Positions 1-9,179 of a DNA stretch of 64,000 nt are shown here, one piece after another; position 1 is the stretch's first letter; each line of letters opens with the position of its first letter. The translations under genes and the position numbers were made by a program. Source of the stretch: Gautieria morchelliformis (Eukaryota > Basidiomycota > Agaricomycetes > Gomphales > Gomphaceae); assembly GCA_015179125.1 (NCBI GenBank), contig WHVA01000247.1:1-64000 (forward strand), in the 5' to 3' direction. A model generated the notes under the pieces. The model had not been told where the DNA came from. It saw only the letters and a program-made list of their open reading frames with translations, and did no database searches.

Positions 1-2
1 AC

Positions 3-556
3 GGAATGCTAATCCTATCTTTCATGCCATCTGAACCAGGCATTGGTCTCACCACCACCCTTATTGCACTCATAGCCAATGTCACCTCTGAGGATCAGGC
101 CATTGCCACTGCAGGTGTGTCCTCGTTGAGAGTGGTACCAATCGTCACTGGTCCATCGACTGTCAATTCCAAATACCTGATCATTGGAATTACAGTTAGC
201 TATCTATTTCGAAGCCTGGGTGGAGTAATTGGCATCTCTGCAGGCAGCGCTGTGGTGCAGAACACTTTGCGTGTGTGTCTGACATCCCGACTCACTGGCC
301 AGGGACATGACATAGACGAGGTTAGTATTTCTTTTTGCATAGGCTTTTCAATATCAACATCTCTGGACTATAGATCGTCCGTCGTGTACGGGAGTCGCTG
401 TCGTATGTCGACACACTTGATCCCGGCACCCGTGTTATCGTGAGAGGGTCTTACGAACAGGCATTGTTGGCTACATTTGTGTTCAGCACGATTATGGGCA
501 CAGGGGGGCTTCTGGCGAGTTTATTTATACGAGAGAAGAGCCTAGGGACGAAATAA
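3..556 (+). CDS. MFS transporter, 3' end (VBA/Fnx1-like DHA2 type), partial at left edge
   Basis: C-terminal part (about 140 residues) of a major facilitator superfamily membrane transporter; the start lies left of the window. Exons 3-114, 196-320 and 374-556 join in phase, with introns GTGTGT..CAG (81 nt) and GTTAGT..TAG (53 nt). Visible pieces are hydrophobic helices (SYLFRSLGGVIGISAGS, LLATFVFSTIMGTGGLLASLF) and the conserved tail segments GQGHDIDEIVRRVRESL and LDPGTRVIVRGSYEQAL, followed by the cytosolic end FIREKSLGTK. From memory this pattern matches fungal vacuolar basic-amino-acid/multidrug permeases of the Vba/Fnx1 group. Substrate and membrane are inferred from the family. An uninterrupted reading of the first two exons gives a longer ORF, but it would insert a polar stretch into a helix, so I prefer splicing. 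Confidence 0.8.
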
Positions 557-915
557 TATAGGTATAGACATGGCGGATGACCGCCGGACAGACCGATACA
601 GTTGGTATATATGAAGAGAGGAAAACGGCTTACGATACTCATCCCTAAATACATGTTCCAAACATATTTTGGAGTGTCTCCTGGAGCTTCATGACATACA
701 GAGAAGCATCACAACCGTATCCAAGGTGAATCTGATCATTGACAATAAGGATTATTATCTGTCTGCTCTCCATTCATACTTAGCTTTCTGTCGCATCCTA
801 ATTTATGTTTCTTTCATCATTCATGGAACATCGAAAGTACTGTATAATTCCTCAAGGGATCAAGTCTTCCCACTTCAGAGGCATCCACTCCGGCTGGCAC
901 GTGGAGCCTATTGAT
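557..915. other. Intergenic, no gene seen
   Basis: Sequence between the transporter stop and the copia insertion. Only short ORFs without recognisable motifs are present. The last five bases before the copia element (916-920, CGCAC) are one copy of its target-site duplication, so this stretch is the old flank of the insertion site. Confidence 0.6.
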
Positions 916-920
916 CGCAC

Positions 921-1142
921 TGTGGAACGAAGGAGTAATAAATGATCTGTTATTCTATGATCTCAAGTAGATCGTTCCTTTATATACAAAATATGATGTC
1001 CGTTTGTATTACCAATCTCTTCGAGCTGCTGTGCCGATGCGATGCCGGTGCACCAGCAACCCGGGGTCGAGAGCGATCTCGAACCTCCGGCTAAATGCGT
1101 GCCGGCTCTGCCTCGGCGGTGTCATCGTCCCGATTACTAACA
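921..1142 (-). repeat. copia 3' LTR
   Basis: 222 bp, TG...CA ends, adjacent to the purine tract on its interior side. The end of the polyprotein frame runs a short way into it. Confidence 0.93.
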
Positions 1143-4100
1143 CTCCCCCTCAGCGAGAAGTCCCTTCGGCAAAATCCTAATTTCCCTAATAGATACCTGT
1201 GTTGATGCATGTCTAATCCCTTTGTAAATATGTCCGCTACGTTCTCCTTCGTCGGTACGTATGTAAGTGATGCCTCGTGAGAGACCACTTTCTCACGGAT
1301 GAAATGATATGCGACATTGATATGTTTGGTACGCGCATGATACGTTGCGTCATGTGATAGTGTAATGGCGCCTAGATTGTCTGATCGAAGTGACGTGGGC
1401 TGGGTTTGATCGATTCCAAGTTCCTCGATAAAACGCCTCAGCCAGATTAATTGCTTGGCGCCCTCGGTAAGTGCCATGTATTCGGCCTCCGTGGTAGATA
1501 GCGCGATCGTTCGCTGCTTCTTCGAGCTCCATGCGATAGCTCCCCCTCCTAGTATAGCTACGTAGCCACTAATAGATAGTGCGTCGTTTCTATTAGCATA
1601 ATCCGAGTCGACAAATATTTCGAGGTCGAGACCAGCGTCTCGTCGGAAGATTATGCCGTCGTCACGTGACCCTTTGATGTACCTGAGCGCGTGCTTGATC
1701 GCCGTCCAGTGCTCGGTTCCGTAAGTAGTAGTGAATTGGCTCAAGTGTTGTACGGTAAAAGCCAAATCAGGTCGCGTGCTGAGTGCTGCATACATGAGTG
1801 ATCCGATCGCCTTGGCATAGGGTACTTCAGCAGTTGGACCTGTTGAGTCCATGGGTGTCGTGAGTTTGATCATTTTATGCAGAGGTGTAGATACGGAATG
1901 TGCTGTTGTCATGTTGAATCGATCGAGTATGATGTCGATGTAATGCCCTTGTGACATGATCAGTGTTCCCTCATCCCTATTCCTCTCAACTCTAATTCCC
2001 AAGATTTTCTTCATTTCTCCTAAATCTGTTAAAGGGAATTTCCCATGAAGCTCCCCCTTGAGCTTAATCATCCCTCCTTTGGAGTCAGCAAATAGTCCAA
2101 AGTCGTCCACATATACTGATATGACTTCGATTGAGTCCTTATCTTGTCTGATGTAGACGCATTCATCGGCTGTACTTTGATGGAATCCGAGATCGAGTAG
2201 TAATTTGCGTAAGCGCTGATGCCAAGCTCGCCCCGATTGCTTGAGTCCGTAGAGCGCTCTGTATATTCTTAGAACGCGTCCAGATCCATCATCAAATCCG
2301 TCGGGCTGGCGCATGTAGATCTCCTCATCTATGGTTGAATTGAGGTAGGCGCCTTTGACATCCATCATTTCGATTTCCCAATCGAGTGTGTTTGCGATCG
2401 CTAATAGAACACGTAGTGAATCGAATTTGACCACGGGTGAGGTTATCTCGTAGTAATCCATCCCTGGCCTCTGTGTGAATCCTTGAGCCACAACCCTTGC
2501 TTTAGCTTTATCGAATTGTCCGTCCGGTTGTGTTTTGACAGCGTATACCCATCGGCAACCGATAGCTACTCGTCCGGGTGGTAGTTCTGTTAGCTCCCAT
2601 GTTCCTAACGTCTTGTGTTGGTCCATCTCAATTTCCATCGCTTTCTCCCAGATCGGCGCATCATCACGTGATACCGCCGCTCTGTAATTCTCAGGTTCAG
2701 TGACGATTTCTTTCGTTATGTAAACCTGCTCGGTGCGTCCTGAATTATTCAGTTTCCGGTAATCCGGTCTTTGAGTGATACGCGCGCTCCGTCGAATCTG
2801 TGGAGCTGGCGCTTGTTCAGGTGGATCAGGAACGGGTGTTGTCTGGGGTGATGACGTCTGTGGGGTAGATGTGATCGGGTCCGGCACATGCTCGCGCGGT
2901 GAGTGCTCCCCCTCGAGCGGTGCCGTGTCGTCATCGTCGTTATCTGGGATGGGGTAGAGTCGGTTGTCATTTTCGTCAAATGTAATGTTTCTAGATACTT
3001 GAACGTGCTTTGAGGCTTTATTGTAGTACCTCCAGGCCTTTGCATGTTCAGCTACTCCGACGAATATATGTTCTTCTGCTTTTGGATCAAGTTTGGCTCG
3101 ACGTTGATCCGGCACCATAACCCAGCAATTTGTCCCGAATTCCTCTAGACGTGCTATGTTCGGCTTCTTGCCGAATAGTGCTTGGAACGGCGTTGCGTCA
3201 TCTCCAAGCGCTCGCGTGGGTGATCGATTTTTGATGTAACACGCGTAAGCCACGGCCTCGGGCCAGAGTATTTTTGGCAGGTTCTTGGCAAATATCATTG
3301 CACGTGCGTGCTCGAGTAAGGTCCGGTTGAGTCGTTCGGCAATTCCATTCTGGGCTGGGGAGTATGGAGCTGTGGTCTCCATGATAATGCCATATTTTGC
3401 ACAAAATTCCTTGAAATTTTTATTGACATATTCCCCTCCATTATCCGAGCGAAACCTCTTCAGTTTCTGACCTGCTTGGGTCTCGAGGAATGCCTTGTAC
3501 GTCTCGAAGTGTTTGAGCGCTTCATCTTTGGTGCTCCCAAAATAGATGACGGTGTACCTCGATTTGATGTCCGTGAAAGAATAAAAGTACTTTTCACGTG
3601 ATGGTCCCTCGGTCTGGGCAGGCCCCCATACATCGGATACTGTCAGGTCACCGACCTGTTCTACAGTGTCCTCGGCTCTTTTGGGGAACGGCTCCACATG
3701 CCGCTTGCCTTGTATGCATGCCTTGCACTGGCTCGGCTCGTTTGACTCGTCGATCTCAAGTCCGGTGACTAGATCGTTAGATTTCAACAACTTTATGGAG
3801 TTTATATTGACGTGCCCTAGTATCCTGTGCCATTTGTCCCATGACCGTCCCTTTGCCGCTGCGGCAAAGTCCCGTGCCTCGACTGATCGAGTGACCCGTG
3901 CCTTCATACAGAATAGCCGCCCACGCTTCTGTCCCTGTGCGAAGGTAACTCCGGCGCGTGATTTGAATTCGACGCCGGTGCCTGAAAATGTGGCCGTGTT
4001 GCCCTTATCAGTTAAACGCCCTACGCTGATAAGGTTGTTCGGCGCATCTGGTGCGTGTTTGACGTCACGTAGCTCGATCGTGTTCGTCTTGGCGCCGACC

Positions 4101-5113
4101 TTGAATTCCATGTAGATCGTGCCTCGGCCTTGTGTATGTAGTACCGCATCAGGTGAAATTCCTTCAATTTCAGATGGTTCCTCGGCATAGCTAGCGAAAT
4201 CGTTTCGGCTTCTAGCTATGTGTGTTGTTGCCACTGAATCGGCTAACCAGTCGGATGCGGATATAGCACTGTATGCTACCTCCTTAGATACAAATGCGAA
4301 GTCCTTTTCTTCTGCTTGTTTGACTGTTTCTTTGTACCCTGGTTTGAACCATTTCGGTGCTTGGCCCTCCTTGCCGCCACCTTTCGCCCAACAGTCCTTC
4401 ACGTAATGACCCTTCTTGCCGCAATTTCGGCACTTTCCCTTTGTTGCTCCTGAGTCATCTTTCCTGGTCCTGTGACGTTGTTGCGCCTTAAGCGCCGTCT
4501 GCCGTGCCGATCCAGCTTTCCGTGCTCGATCCTCATCGAGGACCCGAGCTATTAATATATCAGCTGTTGTCCCGGCTCCACTGGCGTTTACTGCCGTAAT
4601 AAACGCCGACCAAGAATCTGGTAATGACGTCAGCAACGTGTTCGAGAACTCGGTGTCACTGATGTAATGCCCCCGTGCATTCAATTCCTGTTGAATGCTG
4701 CGGAGCTTGCGTACGTGCTCCTCCATGTTCGCGCCGTCTTCGGCAAGCGTCCGGAAGAAATCTCTTCGGAGATTTACAATCCCCACTGCTCCCTTAGATT
4801 CGAATATTGCTTGTAGACTAGTCCATACAGCAAACGCAGACATCGTCTGATTGATGTAAACTAGTTGTTCATCGGCAACTCTGAGGCAAATCTCTTTTCT
4901 AGCTTTCTTGTCCTTCCTTCTCCAATCGTCGATCTCCTGCTGCTCGCTCGCAGTGACGTTGTCGGCATCTGCCGGTCTCGGTTCCGTCTCCCTGCCGATA
5001 GCCACGTCCCACAGATCTAAGTCATCGAGTATCCACTCGAGCCGCCGGCGCCACGCCGCGTAATTATCCCCGTTCAAGGGATCGATCTTGTACGTGTTAT
5101 TGCTACTCGACAT
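1091..5113 (-). CDS. copia Gag-Pol polyprotein
   Basis: A single 1340-codon frame. Domains in order, approximate residues: UBN2/DUF4219-type Gag (10-210, beginning with PLNGDNYAAWRRRLEW); CCHC zinc knuckle CRNCGKKGHYVKDC (about 228); aspartic protease region near 288; GAG-pre-integrase HxxxH/CxxC (about 430-490, HRILGHVN..CKACIQGK); integrase core (about 500-680); reverse transcriptase with the copia box YVDDFGLFA (about 999); RNase H with TTEAEYMAL (about 1205) and KHINVAYHFI. The order PR-IN-RT-RH is diagnostic for Ty1/copia. It looks whole. Expression cannot be judged from the sequence. Confidence 0.93.
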   Translation of the reverse strand: MSSSNNTYKIDPLNGDNYAAWRRRLEWILDDLDLWDVAIGRETEPRPADADNVTASEQQEIDDWRRKDKKARKEICLRVADEQLVYINQTMSAFAVWTSLQAIFESKGAVGIVNLRRDFFRTLAEDGANMEEHVRKLRSIQQELNARGHYISDTEFSNTLLTSLPDSWSAFITAVNASGAGTTADILIARVLDEDRARKAGSARQTALKAQQRHRTRKDDSGATKGKCRNCGKKGHYVKDCWAKGGGKEGQAPKWFKPGYKETVKQAEEKDFAFVSKEVAYSAISASDWLADSVATTHIARSRNDFASYAEEPSEIEGISPDAVLHTQGRGTIYMEFKVGAKTNTIELRDVKHAPDAPNNLISVGRLTDKGNTATFSGTGVEFKSRAGVTFAQGQKRGRLFCMKARVTRSVEARDFAAAAKGRSWDKWHRILGHVNINSIKLLKSNDLVTGLEIDESNEPSQCKACIQGKRHVEPFPKRAEDTVEQVGDLTVSDVWGPAQTEGPSREKYFYSFTDIKSRYTVIYFGSTKDEALKHFETYKAFLETQAGQKLKRFRSDNGGEYVNKNFKEFCAKYGIIMETTAPYSPAQNGIAERLNRTLLEHARAMIFAKNLPKILWPEAVAYACYIKNRSPTRALGDDATPFQALFGKKPNIARLEEFGTNCWVMVPDQRRAKLDPKAEEHIFVGVAEHAKAWRYYNKASKHVQVSRNITFDENDNRLYPIPDNDDDDTAPLEGEHSPREHVPDPITSTPQTSSPQTTPVPDPPEQAPAPQIRRSARITQRPDYRKLNNSGRTEQVYITKEIVTEPENYRAAVSRDDAPIWEKAMEIEMDQHKTLGTWELTELPPGRVAIGCRWVYAVKTQPDGQFDKAKARVVAQGFTQRPGMDYYEITSPVVKFDSLRVLLAIANTLDWEIEMMDVKGAYLNSTIDEEIYMRQPDGFDDGSGRVLRIYRALYGLKQSGRAWHQRLRKLLLDLGFHQSTADECVYIRQDKDSIEVISVYVDDFGLFADSKGGMIKLKGELHGKFPLTDLGEMKKILGIRVERNRDEGTLIMSQGHYIDIILDRFNMTTAHSVSTPLHKMIKLTTPMDSTGPTAEVPYAKAIGSLMYAALSTRPDLAFTVQHLSQFTTTYGTEHWTAIKHALRYIKGSRDDGIIFRRDAGLDLEIFVDSDYANRNDALSISGYVAILGGGAIAWSSKKQRTIALSTTEAEYMALTEGAKQLIWLRRFIEELGIDQTQPTSLRSDNLGAITLSHDATYHARTKHINVAYHFIREKVVSHEASLTYVPTKENVADIFTKGLDMHQHRYLLGKLGFCRRDFSLRGSVSNRDDDTAEAEPARI

Positions 5114-5192
5114 CGTTGATCGGTATTGAGTTATTGGAGTATAGAGCGTAGTTAGATTTGTAGTAGTTTAGTTATGCGCGGGGCCCATAACC

Positions 5193-5414
5193 TGTGGAAC
5201 GAAGGAGTAATAAATGATCTGTTATTCTATGATCTCAAGTAGATCGTTCCTTTATATACAAAATATGATGTCCGTTTGTATTACCAATCTCTTCGAGCTG
5301 CTGTGCCGATGCGATGCCGGTGCACCAGCAACCCGGGGTCGAGAGCGATCTTGAACCTCCGGCTAAATGCGTGCCGGCTCTGCCTCGGCGGTGTCATCGT
5401 CCCGATTACTAACA
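5193..5414 (-). repeat. copia 5' LTR
   Basis: 222 bp, TG...CA ends, one mismatch to the other LTR. It contains a TATATACAAAATA-like A/T segment that could serve as core promoter in either reading. Followed outside by target duplication CGCAC at 5415-5419. Confidence 0.93.
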
Positions 5415-5419
5415 CGCAC

Positions 5420-5775
5420 CACCGATGAGCATCTCCCCATGGCTTCAGAAACCTGAAAACAGACTGTTCCTACGACTGCCATGGCATGTAATCTTTATGT
5501 AATCCTGACTAAACCTGCCTAAAACGCTGGGTTTCAATCCGAGCGGCGCAGCGGTGACCATGGTCACGTGACCAGTTCGTGTCCAATGTTGCTGCACATG
5601 CACCCACCCTTTCCTCAACCCTCCTGCTGGCAACCTCTGGCTCTCCTGCCCACTGCCTCTGTGCCTGCAGGATCTGTCTGTCTGCTGCTGGCTATCTGTC
5701 TATGCTGCTGGCTCTCTGCATCTGGCTCTCTGTGTCTGTTTCTGGCTCTCTCCTGATAGGCACCGTGGTGAACCA
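5420..5775. other. Non-coding spacer with simple-sequence region
   Basis: No gene recognised. Roughly 5625-5760 is a pyrimidine-rich low-complexity run with repeated CTGCTGGC and TGGCTCTCTG words that opens frames on the plus strand by chance. The segment ends where a copy of the dispersed complex repeat begins. Confidence 0.5.
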
Positions 5776-6112
5776 TCGAGTCGGGGGAAGGGCGGTGATC
5801 ACATTTTGATAGCGTGGCTATGTGTGAATGATGCGAGAAGCGAATAAATGTTCGGTGAATTTGGCGAGGAGCGAACAGGGAGAATATAAAAGTGGAGTGA
5901 CGAGGTTACTGGGTATAGGAAACAAATGGGTCATGACACACTGGTGAGTTTCCATACTTCACCTTCACTACTTTAGTCTTCATACCATTGTTGGTGCTGT
6001 CGGTGAAGGGCTCCAAAGGAGCACCTTCACCGGCAAAAGGATTGTTACTACTAGACAACCTTTCCATGAGACCTTGTACGTTACATCGTCAAGTATCACA
6101 GGCTATTTCGCT
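5776..6112. repeat. Rearranged copy of the dispersed complex repeat (A unit joined to inverted B unit)
   Basis: 5776-5945 resembles the tandem A units at 19.0-19.5 and 27.2-27.9 kb (shared words: AGCGTGGCT, GATGCGAG, GTCATGACAC). 5946-6112 matches the reverse complement of the B unit near 26600-26735 (shared words: CTGGTGAGTTT, GCTGTCGG, AAAGGATTGTT). Relative to the copies farther right, one of the two units is inverted here. It ends at the 5' side of the gypsy coding remnant, so it may be what is left of a leader or of a separate insertion. Confidence 0.6.
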
Positions 6113-6133
6113 ATGGTCAACCGGCTATAGCCA

Positions 6134-6694
6134 GTGGCCCAGCAGGCAGCGAATTGTGGTGATACCCAACCCAATGAATCTCCAGACAATGGAGATGCGC
6201 CCACTGAAGAGTGGGATCCAGAGCCATCCCAATACTATGAATGGGATGAAGAGGTGGAAGACACCGCTTACAGGTCCAGCGCAATCAGGATCACACTGGA
6301 GGATGGCTCCGCCATGAAGGTCATGGTGGCACACATGTCGGTTATGCCAGACAAGGCGGCTGAGCCGGTGTATCACCACCGAAGCAAGCACAGGACGCGG
6401 CCAACATGTCCACGCAGTGAAAACTGTACCCTCCTGGGGTACTGGGAGATAAACAGCGTGAAAGCCCACTGCCTGCTGGATAGCGATAGTGAAGGGGTAC
6501 TATTATCCCCTGAATTCACACGAGCCACAGGGATGAAAACATTTGCCCTGGAGCAGCCAATTGCGCTGCAGCTGGCATGCATAGGCAGCCATTCCACTAT
6601 TAATTATGGAATGAACACAACCATTAAATTTGGTCACAAACATACAACGAATACTTCAACGTCGCAAACATTGAATATTATGACACGATCTTAG
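6134..6694 (+). pseudogene. gypsy remnant: Gag tail and retropepsin-like domain
   Basis: Acidic low-complexity start followed by a retropepsin-like fold: a VKAHCLLDSDSEGVLLS segment in the position of the family's D-S/T-G loop, and then LQLACIGSHSTINYGMN, which resembles the second half of chromoviral proteases. Part of the decayed gypsy element on the same strand as the reverse transcriptase that follows. Confidence 0.75.
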
Positions 6695-7093
6695 GGACAC
6701 CCTTCCTAAGAAGATTTGGCATCACCTTGGACTTCTCAAGCCCAGGGACAATCCGGAAGGGGAACAAGATAATTCCCACGGGCAAGGTATCATTCGGCAA
6801 TAATGAGTCACCAAACGAAGGCAAGGGGCCAAGGGTGAGCAGGATCACCCCTGTGCCGAAGCCAAACCTGGATCATTGAAGCTAGGAGGACAAGTCGCAT
6901 AATGACTCATCCTCGAGCTCCCCCTACAACCATAGGGAGAGGCGCTCTCACCTGACGGTGAAAGTAATGGGAAAAGAAAGACGGTCCCACGCGCCATGGG
7001 ACCTAATAGATGCACACAGCGCCTAATGGCTTCTAAGCCAACCACCACCGTCATCCTCACGGATGATGACATCCCTCCCTTCGCAAGGAATGG

Positions 7094-9170
7094 ATGGAGA
7101 GAATCACTGACCTGGTCAGTGGAATCCCATTAGAGCTCCCACCACTGCAGGAGATCAACCATGAGATCAATCTCATAGATCCCAACAAACACATGCAGTA
7201 TCATCTACCAAAGTGCCCTGAACACTTCTGGGAGGAACTGTCCGCGAAGATAGAACGCTACACCACTGCAAAGTGGTAGATACCGGCAGTCACACAACAG
7301 GCTGTACCCATGCTGTGCGTGCCGAAGAAGAACGGTACACTGTGAACTGTCTTTGATCTGCACCAGCAGAATGAGAACACTGTGAAGGACATTACGCACT
7401 TCCCAGATCAAGACATCATCCGCAGTGACATGGCTTGCTGTCGGTATCGCATGAAACTCGATATGTCCGAAGCATACGAGCAGATCCGGATTCATCCAGA
7501 TCATGTAGCAAATACTGCCTTTGCTACAATCCTTGGCACCTTCAGGAGCCAGGTGATACAGATGGGAGACTGCAAAACAGCTGATGACAGCCATCTCGAC
7601 TGCATAGGTCACTTCATCCATGTAGACATGGATGACATATTTATTTTCTCACTCCCGATACAAGAGCACGAGGAGCACCTCTACATCGTCTTTGACAGAC
7701 TGAGGAAGAACCACCTTTTTGTGAGCAAGAAAAACGTTGATCTCTATTCCATCCGAATGGAGTGCCTTGGCCACATCATCAATGGCCAAGGTGTACACGC
7801 CAATGAGGACAAAATGCAACGCATTTGCAAATGGCAAAGGCCACAGACATTCAACGATGTCCAGTGTTTCCTCGGGTTAGTACAATACCTGGCACACTAC
7901 ATGCCAGATGTTAGCACATACACGACCCCCTTGTCAGGTTGTGCGCGTAACAATCGTCCATTCAAATGAACCCCACTTCTCGACAAATGCTGGCAAAGCA
8001 TTAAGGCGTTGGCCTGTAAGGCCCCGATCCTGCATCCAATCAACACATGGTGCCCAGAGCCAATCTGGGTTATCACTGACATGTCAAAAGCCGGCATCAG
8101 TGCAGTCTACGGCCAGGGCCCCGACTGGAAAACCTGTCAGCCAGCCGGCTTCTTGTCAAAGAAGTTCAGTGTTGCTCAGTAACACTACAGGACTCACGAG
8201 CATGAGACAATCGCGGTGCTCGAGGCTCTCATGAAATGGGAGGATAAACTGCTGGGATGAAGGTTAGCCCTCGTCACAGATCACAAAGGGCTCAAATATT
8301 TCAAGACCCAGAAGAGCCTGTCTGACTGCCAGGTCAGATGGTGGGAGTTTCTATCCCATTTCAACTTCAACACCGTTCATGTTGATGGTGTGGAGAACAA
8401 GGTGGCAGACTGCCTGTCATGCTACTACGAGAGCGACATGAGTGACAACAGTCACCCGGACCACGTCTTTGTGAACGCAGACGCGCGCTTAGACCCAGAA
8501 GGTGAGCTACTGCCCCCAACCGGTATATTGAGCTGTGAACAGCAGCAACGAGACAGTCTAACCACCTCACGGAGAAGACGGAGGTGTGGATATTAGAATC
8601 CGCCACCTTGAACGAGGGCTCACAAAAGCCCATGGAAGGCGCCACATCACACGATGACAACGACAATGACATCCAAGTCATCGCCACAGGCAACGATGGC
8701 GCACCGCTGCACCAGAGCATCAAACAAGGCATAGACCTGTCCAAGGTCTTACAAGTACACGTACCATAAGGACCCCCTGTTCTCAAAGATCATGGAGCAC
8801 CCGGACGCGCACCCAAGATTCGGAATCCAGGACGGGCTGATTTGCATGAAGAATCAGCTCTGGAGAGATGTCATCGCCATCCCCCGATCTGTCCTTCAAC
8901 GGGGAAGGAGGCTGATAGAAATCATCATTGATTGAGCACACCAGATAGTCAGTCACTACGGCCATCTGAAGACATCGAACTACATTCGAAGGTCATACTG
9001 GTGGCTGGGCATGAGCCCGGACATCGAGTCATTCTGCACATTGTGCGTGAAGTGCCAGTTGACAAAAACCGGGCCACAATGGCCCAAGGGTTTACTACAC
9101 AGCCTACCCATTCTGGATAGGCCATGGCAGTCGATCGGCATCGACTTTATGGTAGTAAAGTAGCATGCAG
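7094..9170 (+). pseudogene. gypsy remnant: reverse transcriptase, RNase H, integrase zinc-binding domain
   Basis: Recognisable islands of the gypsy pol gene. The RT start contains PPLQEINHEINLIDP. Palm segments include MKLDMSEAYEQIRIHPDH and HVDMDDIFIFS (a degenerate form of the YxDD box). The RT-connection contains CFLGLVQYLAHYMPDVS. RNase H segments include VITDMSKAGIS and the HETIAVLEAL region. The integrase H2C2 domain shows HYGHLK and LCVKCQLTK, followed by SIGIDFM at the start of the integrase core. The core is then interrupted by the nested element. Broken at several points. Confidence 0.85.
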
Positions 9171-9179
9171 GGTCGCAAA

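Larger units (their letters stand above)
921..5414 (-). mobile_element. Ty1/copia LTR retrotransposon, looks whole and young
   Basis: The element lies on the minus strand. Two 222-bp LTRs (921-1142 and 5193-5414) start TGTGGAACG and end ACTAACA and differ at one position that I can find (a C/T difference). A 5-bp target-site duplication CGCAC flanks it (916-920 and 5415-5419). Read on the minus strand, a primer-binding-site-like GGTTATGGGCCC follows the 5' LTR and a purine tract GAGGGGGAG sits just before the 3' LTR. One long frame fills the interior. LTR near-identity and an intact coding frame indicate a recent insertion. The right LTR (5193-5414) is the 5' LTR in element orientation. Confidence 0.95.

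Noticed and set aside
5568-5809. Two overlapping plus-strand frames rich in Leu, Ser and Cys
   Set aside because: Produced by a pyrimidine-rich simple-sequence tract; no signal beyond low complexity.
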